Shown here: positions 24,836 through 34,295 of the stretch, in pieces
Position numbering within the stretch: the stretch's first letter is position 1
Layout: each line of letters begins with the position of its first letter
Notes under the pieces: generated by a model
Told to the model about the DNA's origin: nothing
Seen by the model: the letters and a program-made list of their open reading frames with translations, nothing else
Database searches by the model: none
Program-made: the position numbers and the translations under genes
NCBI RefSeq assembly: GCF_037201805.1
Contig: NZ_CP147406.1
Coordinates: 1 to 62,939, forward strand
Source: Bacillus sp. FJAT-52991
GTDB lineage: Bacteria; Bacillota; Bacilli; Bacillales; Domibacillaceae
DNA length: 62,939 nt
Direction of reading: 5' to 3'

Positions 24836-25720
24836 TTACGCCCCCGTTTTTTCGATAAAGATTTGATGTAGGCTAGGCTCCCTTAGAGAAAGACTTCGAA
24901 CGCCATACAGCCGTTCTATTTCTTGTATGAGCTTTAATGGTGCCTGATCTTTTGTCAGTTTAATGGAGTAACCCTGGTTCTTTCGTTCATATATATAATC
25001 TTTTTTATCTAAAATTGGATCTAGGTCTTCATCAGACTGTATATCTAAATAACGATAACCATAGCTTTTCTTAATGTCCGATAGAGACCCCGATAACACC
25101 TTTATTCCGTTTTTCATGATGCATATCTCTTCGCAAAAGGTCTCCACGCTGTCCATTTGATGACTGCAAAATATAATTGTTTTACGCTTTTTTATTAAAT
25201 CTTTGACCACATCCTTAAGCATTTCAGCGTTTACAGGATCCAAGCCGCTGAAAGGTTCATCTAAAATGATGAAATCCGGATCATGAATCAGACAGCTGAT
25301 TAGCTGCACCTTCTGTTGATTTCCCTTTGATAGTTCCTCTGTTTTCTTTTTGATATAAGGGGTCATTTCTAACCTTTCTAACCAGTTTAATGCTTGTTTT
25401 TTTGCAATTTTTGAAGGAACGCCCTCTAATTTGGCCAGAAAAACCAATTGTTCAACAACATTCATCTTTGGATAAAGGCCTCTTTCTTCTGGAAGATAGC
25501 CGATTAATAGTTCTTTTTTAGAGAATGGGCGTTCATTCCAGAGAATAGAACCGCTATCTGGTTTGATAATATCTAAGATCATCCGAATAGTGGTGGTTTT
25601 GCCAGCACCATTTCGTCCAAGCATTCCTAAAATATTTCCCTCTTCAAGTTTAATGTTTAAGTTATTAACTGCTTGGTAACTTCCGAACGATTTGTTTAAT
25701 CCTTGAATTTCAAAGCTCAT
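24836..25720 (-). CDS. ABC transporter ATPase (LanF-like)
   Basis: It encodes 294 residues from ATG 25720, five nt after AAAGGGTG. Walker A GRNGAGKTTT (about 37-46), the signature LSKGNQQKV, Walker B FIILDEPFSGLDP and the H-loop CSHQMD are intact. The C-terminal extension of about 70 residues is as in NatA/LanF ATPases. It pairs with the permease at 23616. In lanthipeptide clusters LanFE(G) transporters extrude the peptide from the producer membrane. Confidence 0.85.
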   Translation of the reverse strand: MSFEIQGLNKSFGSYQAVNNLNIKLEEGNILGMLGRNGAGKTTTIRMILDIIKPDSGSILWNERPFSKKELLIGYLPEERGLYPKMNVVEQLVFLAKLEGVPSKIAKKQALNWLERLEMTPYIKKKTEELSKGNQQKVQLISCLIHDPDFIILDEPFSGLDPVNAEMLKDVVKDLIKKRKTIIFCSHQMDSVETFCEEICIMKNGIKVLSGSLSDIKKSYGYRYLDIQSDEDLDPILDKKDYIYERKNQGYSIKLTKDQAPLKLIQEIERLYGVRSLSLREPSLHQIFIEKTGA

Positions 25721-25735
25721 TTTATACACCCTTTC

Positions 25736-25813
25736 TTAGTATTTAATGAAGTAAATGATCGCTATACCAACCAACACGCCTGCAACCGTCATTAGTAAAG
25801 ACTTCCATTTCAT
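25736..25813 (-). CDS. 25-residue single-helix membrane peptide
   Basis: ATG 25813 follows GGAGGG at eight nt, as good a site as those of its neighbours. The peptide begins MKWKSLLMTVAGVLVGIAII and ends YFIKY: Lys/Trp-flanked, one membrane helix. It fills the gap between the LanP and LanF genes in the operon. It may be an immunity or transporter accessory peptide; no family is known to the annotator. Confidence 0.6.
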   Translation of the reverse strand: MKWKSLLMTVAGVLVGIAIIYFIKY

Positions 25814-25827
25814 TTTGCTTCCCTCCG

Positions 25828-27303
25828 TTATCGTTTAATGACAAGATCTAAAGAATTTTTAGCATTCACAATTCCGTTTCCTAGTTTCCTTTTTGTTTCG
25901 TTTCCTTTAACTGTTCCTCCATATAAGTATCGTTTTACTGTATTTGGAGAAGGTTTTTTTCCATATTTCTCTTGATATTCAACTATGATTAAGGCTGCTG
26001 TAGCTGAAACTTTAGGTGCTGCTAGGCTTGTGCCGATCATAAATTCATAACCAGGAGCAAACCCTAAATATTTTCCAATTTCCGATTGTGGCAGTGTCGT
26101 AGGATAAGTGGTCAAAGTCATATACTCCAATTCAACTTTTTGGTGATCGGCAAAGTTTGGTCCGTAGTCCCCAGCAGGAGCCGCAATATCAACATTGGTG
26201 CCATAATTAGAATAATAGGCTAATTGATCATTTAGGTTAGTTGCGGATACCGTGACTACATTCGATAATCCGCCAGGCATATGAAGCTGGAGATCGTTTT
26301 TTAATCCCATTTGTTCAGCAAGTTTCATAGGGTTTGTTATGTCGTATCCGTCTGTGCCAGACGAAGCTACTAATAAGCTGCCTTTCTTATTTGCATAGAA
26401 GATGGCGCGTTTATAGGAAAGATAGGTTGCACGGTCTTCCTTGTTTTTCATTGACTTGTACGTTCCTAAGCTTAGATTAATTATGTCCATATCATCATTG
26501 GCGGCTTCAATAATTGCTTTGATGATCCAGCTTGAGTCGGCTGAATATCCTTGAAATACCTTATAAGGTACAATTCCAACCTCTGGAGATATCCCTTTAA
26601 TGTTTCCGTTAGCCGCAATTGATCCGGCTACCATCGTTCCGTGGCCAATTTCATCTGTTATGGAAGAAACCCCTGGAACAAGAGATTTTCCTGGGCTGAC
26701 AATATTATCTTTAAGATCGGGGTGATGAACATCCACTCCACTATCAACGATGCCTATTTTCACATTGTGATTGCCTTTTTCAATTAAGTAGCTTGCACCA
26801 TCAGAAGTGACCTTTTTTATATCCCATCTCCAAGCGTCATAGATGTTACTACCTTCATTGGATGGCAAGAGCATTCTACTTTGAACATGGTTTGATTTTG
26901 TCAATTGTGATAATGGTTGACTCATTACACTAGGTGTTCCAAATTCCTTAAGGGTGATGGTTTGTTCCTTGTTCCCTCCTTCAATCATATTTTTATATTT
27001 GCTGTTAACGTATTTTTGAGCTTGATCTAACAACTCATAATCTTCACTTGCAATCGTCATTGTATTGATTTCATTGATGGGATCTATTTTTAGTTGCGGA
27101 TACTTGTTTTTTAAATCTTCCATCATTTTTTGAGTGTTTTCATCTTCTTTTAAAGCAAAAACGTAGGAGTCTGGAGCGCTGTTATTTGAGCTATCGTCTG
27201 CATATGCTGTTGAACTTATTCCCGCCAACGTTAGAGCAATAATCAAATAAATACTGAATATCGTTCTTACAGTCATGCGTGTTTTATAACACCACTTTCT
27301 CAT
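25828..27303 (-). CDS. lanP: Subtilisin-type leader-trimming protease (LanP, LicP-like)
   Basis: It encodes 491 residues; ATG 27303 follows AAAGGAG. An N-terminal signal (TIFSIYLIIALTLAGISSTAYA) and an inhibitor-type propeptide precede an S8 domain with Asp in KIGIVDSGVDVHHPDL, His in EIGHGTMVAGSIAANG and Ser in GTSLAAPKVSATAAL. It overlaps the LanT gene by 20 bases. LicP of the lichenicidin cluster removes a hexapeptide ending DVNPE left on the beta peptide after LanT cleavage. The precursor here has SDVKPE at the same place, so the same job is predicted. Confidence 0.85.
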   Translation of the reverse strand: MRKWCYKTRMTVRTIFSIYLIIALTLAGISSTAYADDSSNNSAPDSYVFALKEDENTQKMMEDLKNKYPQLKIDPINEINTMTIASEDYELLDQAQKYVNSKYKNMIEGGNKEQTITLKEFGTPSVMSQPLSQLTKSNHVQSRMLLPSNEGSNIYDAWRWDIKKVTSDGASYLIEKGNHNVKIGIVDSGVDVHHPDLKDNIVSPGKSLVPGVSSITDEIGHGTMVAGSIAANGNIKGISPEVGIVPYKVFQGYSADSSWIIKAIIEAANDDMDIINLSLGTYKSMKNKEDRATYLSYKRAIFYANKKGSLLVASSGTDGYDITNPMKLAEQMGLKNDLQLHMPGGLSNVVTVSATNLNDQLAYYSNYGTNVDIAAPAGDYGPNFADHQKVELEYMTLTTYPTTLPQSEIGKYLGFAPGYEFMIGTSLAAPKVSATAALIIVEYQEKYGKKPSPNTVKRYLYGGTVKGNETKRKLGNGIVNAKNSLDLVIKR

Positions 27304-29440
27304 GATTTTTCTCCTTTATTTGTTGAGTTCTGGTTAATTTGTAATAGTATCCTTGCTGATCTAATAATTCATCATGGGTTCCAGTCTCTACTATTTCTCC
27401 TTGGTGCATCACAACAATACGATCTGCATTTTTAATTGTACTGAGCCGGTGAGCGATAATAATTTGGGTGCAAGGCAATCTAGATAAATGTTCAGCAATG
27501 ATCTTCTCTGAAAGTGTATCTAAGGCGCTTGTTGCTTCATCCAATAATAAAATGGACGGCTTTGATGCTAGTGCTCTTGCTAAAATAAGCCTCTGCCGTT
27601 GTCCTCCTGAAAAGTTAATGCCAAATTCAGAGACAGTAGTAGAATACTGAAGGGGCAGCTGCATGATTTCCTCATGAATATTTGCTTGATGGGCCGCTTC
27701 TAATATGTCCTCATCGATGACATTCTGTCTGTCAGAAGCAATATTTTCGGCAATTGTTTTATTAAACAGCCGCGCTTCTTGAAACACAACCCCTATCGAT
27801 TTTCTCAAAAACCGCAAATTGAACTTATTGCTCTCCATTCCATCGAATAGGATAGATCCTTCACTAGGTGTATATAATCCTAGTAAAAGTTTAACAAGAG
27901 TACTCTTCCCTGCCCCAGAGGATCCCACTATGGCTAGCCTTTCCCCAGGGTTCACCTCAAAGGAGAGATTTTTAACTGTGTAGTTGCTAAAATGGTTATG
28001 TTTGTAAGAGATATTTTTGAATTCAACTTTTCCTTTAATTGGTGCACTAAATACAGATTGTCCATTTCTCCTTTCAGATTTCGCATGCATAACATCGTAG
28101 ATTCTTTGGATATACGACCCGAGGTAGATTAGTTCTCCATAGCCATTACCAATAGAAATAATGGGGGTAATAAAGGAGAGAGCTAATGAGCTAAAACCTA
28201 GTACATCTCCAAGAGACATATTTCCTGAAATGATCGGCTTCCCGCTCAACCATAAAAGATAAATTGGCAATATAAATTGAACAGAAGCCGCAATTGTATT
28301 GATCAAAGATGTCCATATTGCTCTTTTTTCGGCATGCATTAGTTGCAAGTTGAATTTTTCAAACCAATCACTGTAAACTTGATTTTCTAATCCCATCACT
28401 TTTACATCGCTAATCCCATTAATGCTTTCTGATAATATTCTTTGAACTTGTGATTGAGCAGAAATTTCTTTATCAGCAAGTTTTCTAGAAACAGAAGTGC
28501 TGAAGACTAATATCGCAAAGATACTTATTCCAATAACCAAAACAACTCCTGTCATTTTTAATGAATATTGGGTCATTACGATTAAATATGTGATAAGTAA
28601 TATCCCATCAATTAAAAATGTAATGGCCTTGGTAGAAAGAATTTGTCTGATATATACATTGGAATTAGCCCGAAATAGCAGCTCCCCTGTGGACCTATTT
28701 TCAAAAAAACTGTAAGTGAGATTTAATAATTTATCGATAAATTGGGTCATCAGCGATTTATCGATGGCTGTTTGTAATTTGGCGATTAAAAATCCCCTTA
28801 GTGCCGAAAAGATCAGATAACTAAACAAAAGGATCAGGATGCTGTAGCCAATTGCTGTTAAATATCCATCATTCTTTGGAACAATTACTTGGTCTGTGAT
28901 CCAACTTGTTAGCCAAGGGATGACTAAAGCAAAACCTTGTATGAGCAAAGAGGTTAACACAATGGACGCAATTAACGGCTTTTTCCCTAGAACAAAAGAG
29001 AGAAAGAAACGGGTATGAGACCCCCCTTTTTTCTTCTCAAAGGATTCAGTTGGAGTCATGACTAACACAAACCCTGAATATTTCGCTTGTAGATCATTTA
29101 ATGGAATCTTAGTTCTTCCAGAGGCCGGATCTACAATAACAGCAAATTTATTCCCAATCTTCTCCAACACAACGTAATGTTTATTTTCCCAGTGAATAAT
29201 AGCCGGCAAAAGAATGTTTTTTAAATCATCAACACTGGCCTTATAACCTTTCACATCGAGATTATAGCTTTTTCCTATATCCATTATTTGGAATAATGAG
29301 GTTCCGCCTTTTGGAACTCCATATCTCTCTCTCAACTCAGAAAGAGAGACATGATTTCCGTGGAACGATAAAATCATACATAATGAGGCTAAACCGCATT
29401 CACTATGCTCCATTTGTTCAATAAATGGAACTCTTCTCAT
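27284..29440 (-). CDS. lanT: Peptidase C39-containing ABC exporter (LanT)
   Basis: It encodes 718 residues from ATG 29440, after GGAGAGGGTGATT. The C39 cysteine protease domain has its Cys in HSECGLASLCM (about residue 14) and a His in HWENKHYVVLEK. Six membrane helices (about 155-440) and an ATPase domain follow: GSSGAGKSTLV, FSGGQRQRLIL, ILLLDEATSALD. It exports the modified precursor and cuts after the Gly-Ala (double-Gly type) site. It is the second gene of the operon that starts with the small LuxR-type regulator. Confidence 0.93.
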   Translation of the reverse strand: MRRVPFIEQMEHSECGLASLCMILSFHGNHVSLSELRERYGVPKGGTSLFQIMDIGKSYNLDVKGYKASVDDLKNILLPAIIHWENKHYVVLEKIGNKFAVIVDPASGRTKIPLNDLQAKYSGFVLVMTPTESFEKKKGGSHTRFFLSFVLGKKPLIASIVLTSLLIQGFALVIPWLTSWITDQVIVPKNDGYLTAIGYSILILLFSYLIFSALRGFLIAKLQTAIDKSLMTQFIDKLLNLTYSFFENRSTGELLFRANSNVYIRQILSTKAITFLIDGILLITYLIVMTQYSLKMTGVVLVIGISIFAILVFSTSVSRKLADKEISAQSQVQRILSESINGISDVKVMGLENQVYSDWFEKFNLQLMHAEKRAIWTSLINTIAASVQFILPIYLLWLSGKPIISGNMSLGDVLGFSSLALSFITPIISIGNGYGELIYLGSYIQRIYDVMHAKSERRNGQSVFSAPIKGKVEFKNISYKHNHFSNYTVKNLSFEVNPGERLAIVGSSGAGKSTLVKLLLGLYTPSEGSILFDGMESNKFNLRFLRKSIGVVFQEARLFNKTIAENIASDRQNVIDEDILEAAHQANIHEEIMQLPLQYSTTVSEFGINFSGGQRQRLILARALASKPSILLLDEATSALDTLSEKIIAEHLSRLPCTQIIIAHRLSTIKNADRIVVMHQGEIVETGTHDELLDQQGYYYKLTRTQQIKEKNHEKVVL

Positions 29441-29469
29441 AATCACCCTCTCCTTGCTTGTTACAATTA

Positions 29470-29706
29470 TTAATTCATAATTTGTTCTTGGTGAAGATCA
29501 ATTTGAAAGGCTATTAGTCCAAGAGTATAAGCAGCGATCCCAATTTGTACGCGTGAAGAAATGTTTAGCTTTTTTTTGATGGAAAATATGATTTCCCCCA
29601 CTCTGCGCCTGCTAATAAATAATTTCCTTGAGATCTCAATATCTTTAAATCCCTCAGCTACCAAAGCGGCTACTTCAACCTCTCGCTCACTTAATAGATC
29701 TTTCAC
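29470..29706 (-). CDS. Stand-alone LuxR/GerE-type HTH regulator
   Basis: It encodes 78 residues with GTG start at 29706, seven nt after GGGAGGAGAGG. Nearly the whole protein is a LuxR-type HTH: LSEREVEVAALVAEGF, DIEISRKLFISRRRVGEII, then FSIKKKLNISSRVQIG, followed by a hydrophobic tail (IAAYTLGLIAFQI). There is no receiver or sensor domain. As first gene of the transport operon it may control it, perhaps together with ComA, whose output domain is of the same type. Confidence 0.75.
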   Translation of the reverse strand: MKDLLSEREVEVAALVAEGFKDIEISRKLFISRRRVGEIIFSIKKKLNISSRVQIGIAAYTLGLIAFQIDLHQEQIMN

Positions 29707-29999
29707 TTACACCTCTCCTCCCTTAATGTTGTGGTTTTGCTTATTAACATCATATCTCGATATCGGCAAGTATTAACCGACATCCAAACAGGGAAAACCG
29801 CAATGTTTTTTTGTTGAAATACAAAAAACTGCAATTTCTGATGGTCCATTGATATGTCGCTACGCTGAATTTTGTTTGCAAAAAATTGAAGGGAAAATTA
29901 ACCTGATATCGAAATACTAGAAAATACAGGAACTCCCTTTTTGGTTTTAAGCGGGTAAAATGAAGGATTATTAAAATAATTCGAGTATGGGCTGAAGGG

Positions 30000-30950
30000 G
30001 TGGATGGTTTGAAACCATTATTGGAGAATCAATGGCGTCAATGTATGATCGATCAAGCAAGCTCATTAATTGATCGTTATTTTTCTGAGGAAGATTTAAA
30101 GTTCTATGCATTAAATTATGTTGATTACAAATTTAACCAATCAATAAATTTTGCTCAGTTTACGAAGATTCATTACGATATTTTCTGTAATTCATTTAAC
30201 AAGGAAGAAGAAATCAGCTTATTAACTATAGTTGAATTGATCTTATTAGCCTCCGATATCATGGACGATATACAGGATGGAGATGCCGCAGGCCATCCTT
30301 GGGCTGATGTTAGCGTTGGGCAAAATTTAAATATTATAATTGGCTTATTATTTGCTTGTCTAGAACATATTGAGGGTATGCAAATAGCTGATTTTGTTAA
30401 AGGATGGATTCGATCAGAAGTTCATCGCAGTACCCTCGGCTCTATTAATGGGCAGTATATTGATTTATCCAATAATGTCTCCTCCGAATCGGAGTATCTG
30501 TCCATGGTTTCTTTAAAGTCAGGCTCTTTAATCCAGATGGCTTGTTTGCTGGGGGCAGGTTGTGTAGATGAAAATACTCAGAAGATGATAAAAACTTATT
30601 CTAGGTACTTGGGGATTATTGCACAAATAAGAAATGATGCTAATGATATGATCCATGGTTCCGTTAAAAATGACATCATTAATAAGAAAAAAACGCTTCC
30701 TGTTTTATATTATTTACAACTTCAGAAACCTCAATTTCAAATAGTAAAAGAGTATTATCTAGGAAGCCAGCCATATAGTGAGTTGACTAGCCATGAGATT
30801 TCAGAGCTGCAAAAAATCCTTATTTATGGAGGTGCCGTAGAATATTGTAAGGTGATGGAGCAACTTTACCTCTATAAATATAAAGAGTGTATTCATTCTT
30901 TAAATATTGGAAGCCATGAAAAAGAGAGACTGCTTAATATTAAAATTTAA
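30000..30950 (+). CDS. comQ: ComQ, isoprenyl transferase for the ComX pheromone
   Basis: It encodes about 316 residues; the start is GTG 30000 or, with a better-spaced AGGGGTGG site, TTG 30009. It is a polyprenyl-synthase fold with both Asp-rich motifs: DIMDDIQDGD (DDxxD) and RNDANDM (NDxxD), plus IINKKKTLPVLYYLQ. ComQ processes ComX and attaches a farnesyl or geranyl group to its Trp. The presence of comX, comP and comA next door confirms the call. CGCAA-containing sequence lies upstream near 29798. Confidence 0.88.
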   Translation: MDGLKPLLENQWRQCMIDQASSLIDRYFSEEDLKFYALNYVDYKFNQSINFAQFTKIHYDIFCNSFNKEEEISLLTIVELILLASDIMDDIQDGDAAGHPWADVSVGQNLNIIIGLLFACLEHIEGMQIADFVKGWIRSEVHRSTLGSINGQYIDLSNNVSSESEYLSMVSLKSGSLIQMACLLGAGCVDENTQKMIKTYSRYLGIIAQIRNDANDMIHGSVKNDIINKKKTLPVLYYLQLQKPQFQIVKEYYLGSQPYSELTSHEISELQKILIYGGAVEYCKVMEQLYLYKYKECIHSLNIGSHEKERLLNIKI

Positions 30951-30997
30951 AATTTCTGTTTGAATGAATCATGAGGATCTCTCTTCTTTCGGGAATT

Positions 30998-31171
30998 TTA
31001 TTTCCATGTGTCCGCAGCTTGTAGCATTGGGTTATTTTCTAAAGAAGTAAAGGTGTTGATAATTACATTTAATTCTGATTGGGAAACTCCTTCACAAAGT
31101 TTTGAAGCAGATTGACTCCATTCATGAATATTTGGGTTTGTTAATAATTGTTCAACGATTTCCATAATCAT
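30998..31171 (-). CDS. comX: ComX pheromone precursor
   Basis: It encodes 57 residues, with ATG 31171 eight nt after AAAGGTGGGA. The protein starts MIMEIVEQLLTNPNIHEWSQ, has the ComX-like middle GVSQSELNVIINTF, and ends PMLQAADTWK. B. subtilis ComX has the same layout (a FLNYPE-like start, an ETIIKAY-like middle and a Trp near the C-terminus). The Trp next to last would be isoprenylated by ComQ. Unusually it is on the opposite strand to comQ and comP, converging on comQ with 47 bp between the stops. Confidence 0.82.
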   Translation of the reverse strand: MIMEIVEQLLTNPNIHEWSQSASKLCEGVSQSELNVIINTFTSLENNPMLQAADTWK

Positions 31172-31297
31172 TGTTTATCCCACCTTTGGTATTTGATGTT
31201 TTAATTATACTGGACAACCTACAAGTAATTTCCACAATGTCTCTTGTAATTACCGCAAAGTATTTTTGTAATTTTCTGAAAGGAAACTCAAGAAGTC

Positions 31298-33598
31298 ATG
31301 GTTATAAAAAATAGAAAAGTCATGGCTATTTTTATCTTCACTGTCTATATAGCCCTGCATATATATTTGATTATTCAGATTGTTCAGCCCTTTAGTGGAA
31401 TCACGATATCGATGGACCGGCACCAAAACGTTATTGTTGAACAGATCGACAAGGATGGATGGGTTCACGATACGAATATTTCAAAAGGAGATATTGTGAA
31501 AAAGATTGAAGGGAAGGAAGTAAAAGGGCTTGATGATCAGAAAAGACTGGAACATGCTGAGGACTTAACGATTGAACATAATAATAAAATCACCCGTTAC
31601 ACGGCACCAGATATAAAGTTTTCAAATTTCTTGAAGGAACTCTATATGCCGGAGATTTTTACAATCTTGATTTTGCTTTTATCGATTCTCATTTATCAGA
31701 AACATAATTCCACTGCTAATTTCTTAATGAGTTTTCTGATGATGTCCTCTTTAAGCCTTTTAACATCTAATGTTTCTGGGCATAAGGATGTAGGAGCTAG
31801 CCTTATTTTAATTTTTTCCTTTCAACTCGGAGTGCTTAGCTTTTTTTGCTTTATCTACTCGACTTTTTTAGAAAAGGACCTCATCCGAAAAAAGCCATCA
31901 GTGATCTTAACGATAAATATTATTTTTGGTATTTTCATCATTTTGCTCAATATATACGACTTGTTAATAAAAGATTTGCCAAGTTTATTAACGGACAATT
32001 TAATGTTAGTCCATTTCTCTTTAAATATTGTTTATTCCATTGGATTCTTAATCTATCTATATATAAAGAAACGTGATTCTTCTCATGAACCATTTCTTAA
32101 ATGGATGTTAGTCATTCCAACTATTGCGTTTGTGCCTTTTATCTTTTTACATGCGATTCCTTACATATTAGGACTGCCCATTTTACCTGATGATATTGCA
32201 GCTTTATTTCTTTTTGCCATTCCAATAGGCTACTCCTATTTGATCTTAACAAAGCAGCTTTTGGACATTAATTTTATTTTGAATCGGATCCGATATTATA
32301 CCTTTTTGTCCTTGGTGCCAACGATTATTATTTCTTTTGTGGTCAGTGGGACGGTGAATTATGACAGTAATTTATTTAGCCGTTTTTTACAGAACTTTTT
32401 CTTAATCTTCACGTTAAATGTTATCTTTTTACTGCTGAAAGAAAAGATTGATTATTCTTTTCGAAATCAGCTTTTTAGGGACAAAACAAATCTAACTCAA
32501 AGCATTGACCAATTTACGCAAAAATTATCTGCCGTTATGAAGGAAGAGGAATTAGAAAGACTTTTAGTGAATGAAGTTGTGTCTGTTTTAAATCCATCGG
32601 TCATCGCTTTTGTTGAATATGATTCCGACACTTTTCAATATACGACAAGGGTCTTTCATGGCAATGAAGAGTTGTTTACTCTTCATAAGCACCAGGAATG
32701 GCTGATTCAAAGTGATACGAGTGGGGATTTATTGAAATACACTGATTCACTTGGAATTCGCCTTTATAATAAGGATCAGAAAATGGTCTATATTTGGGTG
32801 GGGCATAAAAGAAACCATACAAGCTTCAATATTAATGAGAAGACCTGGACAACCACGATCGTAAAATATGTGCGCCTTGTTTATGAAAACTTACATGCTG
32901 TTAGCGACTTGATTCAGTCATTACAGCAACAAGACATTGAGGATCGCCCTGCATCGGTTTCTCTATCCCGCTTTTTATTTCAATTAGCTGAAACGGAAAG
33001 AAGAAGGCTAGCTTCAGATTTACACGACTCCGCTCTGCAGGATCAAATTGTTTGGTACCGTAAATTGGAACATTTGATTCAAGATAATCAAGACATCCCA
33101 AGTGATGTACAGGAGCAATTAATAAAGGTTAAAAACGGAATGGTGGATGTGATTAAACAAATTCGGAGCACTTGCAATGAATTAAGGCCAAACCTCTTAT
33201 TAGAGGGGGGACTGATTCAATCATTAAAAGAATTATTTTCCCAGTTCCAAATGCGAGTTAAATACCATCTGGATTATGAATTTGATAATATTTCAGAAAC
33301 GTTTGAGGACTATAATACAAAATTATCAATCTATCGTGTCTTTCAAGAACTCCTTAATAATGCTGATAAGCATTCGAAAGCTACCCATGTATCCGTCAGT
33401 ATGTGGGAAGATGATCAAATGATTTATATTGACTATCGTGACAATGGGAAAGGTTTTGATATGCAATCACCATATATTAAGAAGAATCATATGGGATTAT
33501 CAGTTTTAAAGGAAAGAATCTTTAGCTTAAACGGAGAAGTAGAGTTTGTCTCCAGCAAAGGAAAAGGGCTGCAAGTTCATATTACAATACCGAGGTGA
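31298..33598 (+). CDS. comP: ComP, membrane histidine kinase sensing ComX
   Basis: It encodes 766 residues. A first helix (MAIFIFTVYIALHIYLII) precedes a PDZ-like loop (DGWVHDTNISKGDIVKKIEG). At least seven further helices lie between about 110 and 380. A linker leads to a HisKA_3-type phosphoacceptor box RRLASDLHDSALQDQ (His about 571) and an ATPase with ELLNNADKHSKA, DNGKGF and GLSVLKERI. This is the ComP architecture. It overlaps comA by four bases (GTGA). The input is ComX from the reversed gene upstream. Confidence 0.9.
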   Translation: MVIKNRKVMAIFIFTVYIALHIYLIIQIVQPFSGITISMDRHQNVIVEQIDKDGWVHDTNISKGDIVKKIEGKEVKGLDDQKRLEHAEDLTIEHNNKITRYTAPDIKFSNFLKELYMPEIFTILILLLSILIYQKHNSTANFLMSFLMMSSLSLLTSNVSGHKDVGASLILIFSFQLGVLSFFCFIYSTFLEKDLIRKKPSVILTINIIFGIFIILLNIYDLLIKDLPSLLTDNLMLVHFSLNIVYSIGFLIYLYIKKRDSSHEPFLKWMLVIPTIAFVPFIFLHAIPYILGLPILPDDIAALFLFAIPIGYSYLILTKQLLDINFILNRIRYYTFLSLVPTIIISFVVSGTVNYDSNLFSRFLQNFFLIFTLNVIFLLLKEKIDYSFRNQLFRDKTNLTQSIDQFTQKLSAVMKEEELERLLVNEVVSVLNPSVIAFVEYDSDTFQYTTRVFHGNEELFTLHKHQEWLIQSDTSGDLLKYTDSLGIRLYNKDQKMVYIWVGHKRNHTSFNINEKTWTTTIVKYVRLVYENLHAVSDLIQSLQQQDIEDRPASVSLSRFLFQLAETERRRLASDLHDSALQDQIVWYRKLEHLIQDNQDIPSDVQEQLIKVKNGMVDVIKQIRSTCNELRPNLLLEGGLIQSLKELFSQFQMRVKYHLDYEFDNISETFEDYNTKLSIYRVFQELLNNADKHSKATHVSVSMWEDDQMIYIDYRDNGKGFDMQSPYIKKNHMGLSVLKERIFSLNGEVEFVSSKGKGLQVHITIPR

Positions 33599-34260
33599 CC
33601 AAATTGATACGCGTTTTGATTGTGGATGACCACCAACTGGTGGGAGAAGGAACGAAAAATATGATTGAGCAGGAACAAAATTTCGATGTCACATACCTTA
33701 TGGATATTGATAACGTGATTAATAGAAGTCGGGAAGAGCCATTTGATATTTACTTATTGGATATGAATATGCCGGATTGTTCCGGTCTTGAACTTACCCA
33801 AAGAATTTTTAAATTTCACAAAGGCGCCAAAATCATTCTTTATACAGGCTTTGAATATACATCTCAATTTAATTTATTAATTGACTCAGGAGTTAGCGGA
33901 ATTATCAGCAAATCTGCTTCTAAACAGGAGCTTCTGATGGCGATTCATGCTGTATTAAATGGATATACCCTTATTCCTATCTCATTATTAAGTCAATTAA
34001 GACTCTCAGATGTTACAGTTCAAACTACAAGCACCAGCACGAAGAAACAAACTAATGTTTCTGTCACTCAGAAAGAGTTAGAGATACTTGAAGGGATTTC
34101 AAAAGGGAGAGGGAATAAGGAAATTGCTGAAGAATTATTTATGAGTGTTCGGGCGGTGGAATATAATTTAACAAAAATCTACAAAAAGTTTAAAGTCAAT
34201 TCTCGATCAGAAGCTTTAGCTGAAGCCGTACGAATGGGAATTATTAATGTAAATCTATAA
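33595..34260 (+). CDS. comA: ComA, response regulator with LuxR-type HTH
   Basis: It encodes 221 residues with GTG start at 33595 overlapping the comP stop. The receiver domain has the acidic pair VLIVDDHQ, the phosphorylation site YLLDMNMPD (Asp about 58) and SKSASKQEL with the conserved Lys. The C-terminal HTH (VTQKELEILEGISKGRGNKE, then EELFMSVRAVEYNLTKIYKK) is of the NarL/LuxR family. In B. subtilis ComA-P activates competence and secreted peptide genes. Here the flanking lanthipeptide genes are the obvious targets. Confidence 0.9.
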   Translation: MTKLIRVLIVDDHQLVGEGTKNMIEQEQNFDVTYLMDIDNVINRSREEPFDIYLLDMNMPDCSGLELTQRIFKFHKGAKIILYTGFEYTSQFNLLIDSGVSGIISKSASKQELLMAIHAVLNGYTLIPISLLSQLRLSDVTVQTTSTSTKKQTNVSVTQKELEILEGISKGRGNKEIAEELFMSVRAVEYNLTKIYKKFKVNSRSEALAEAVRMGIINVNL

Positions 34261-34291
34261 GAAAAAGGCGGGGACTATTGCCCGCCTTTTT
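34261..34291. terminator. Bidirectional terminator between comA and lanM
   Basis: AAAAAGGCGGG and CCCGCCTTTTT enclose GACTATTG. Confidence 0.92.
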
Positions 34292-34295
34292 GGTA

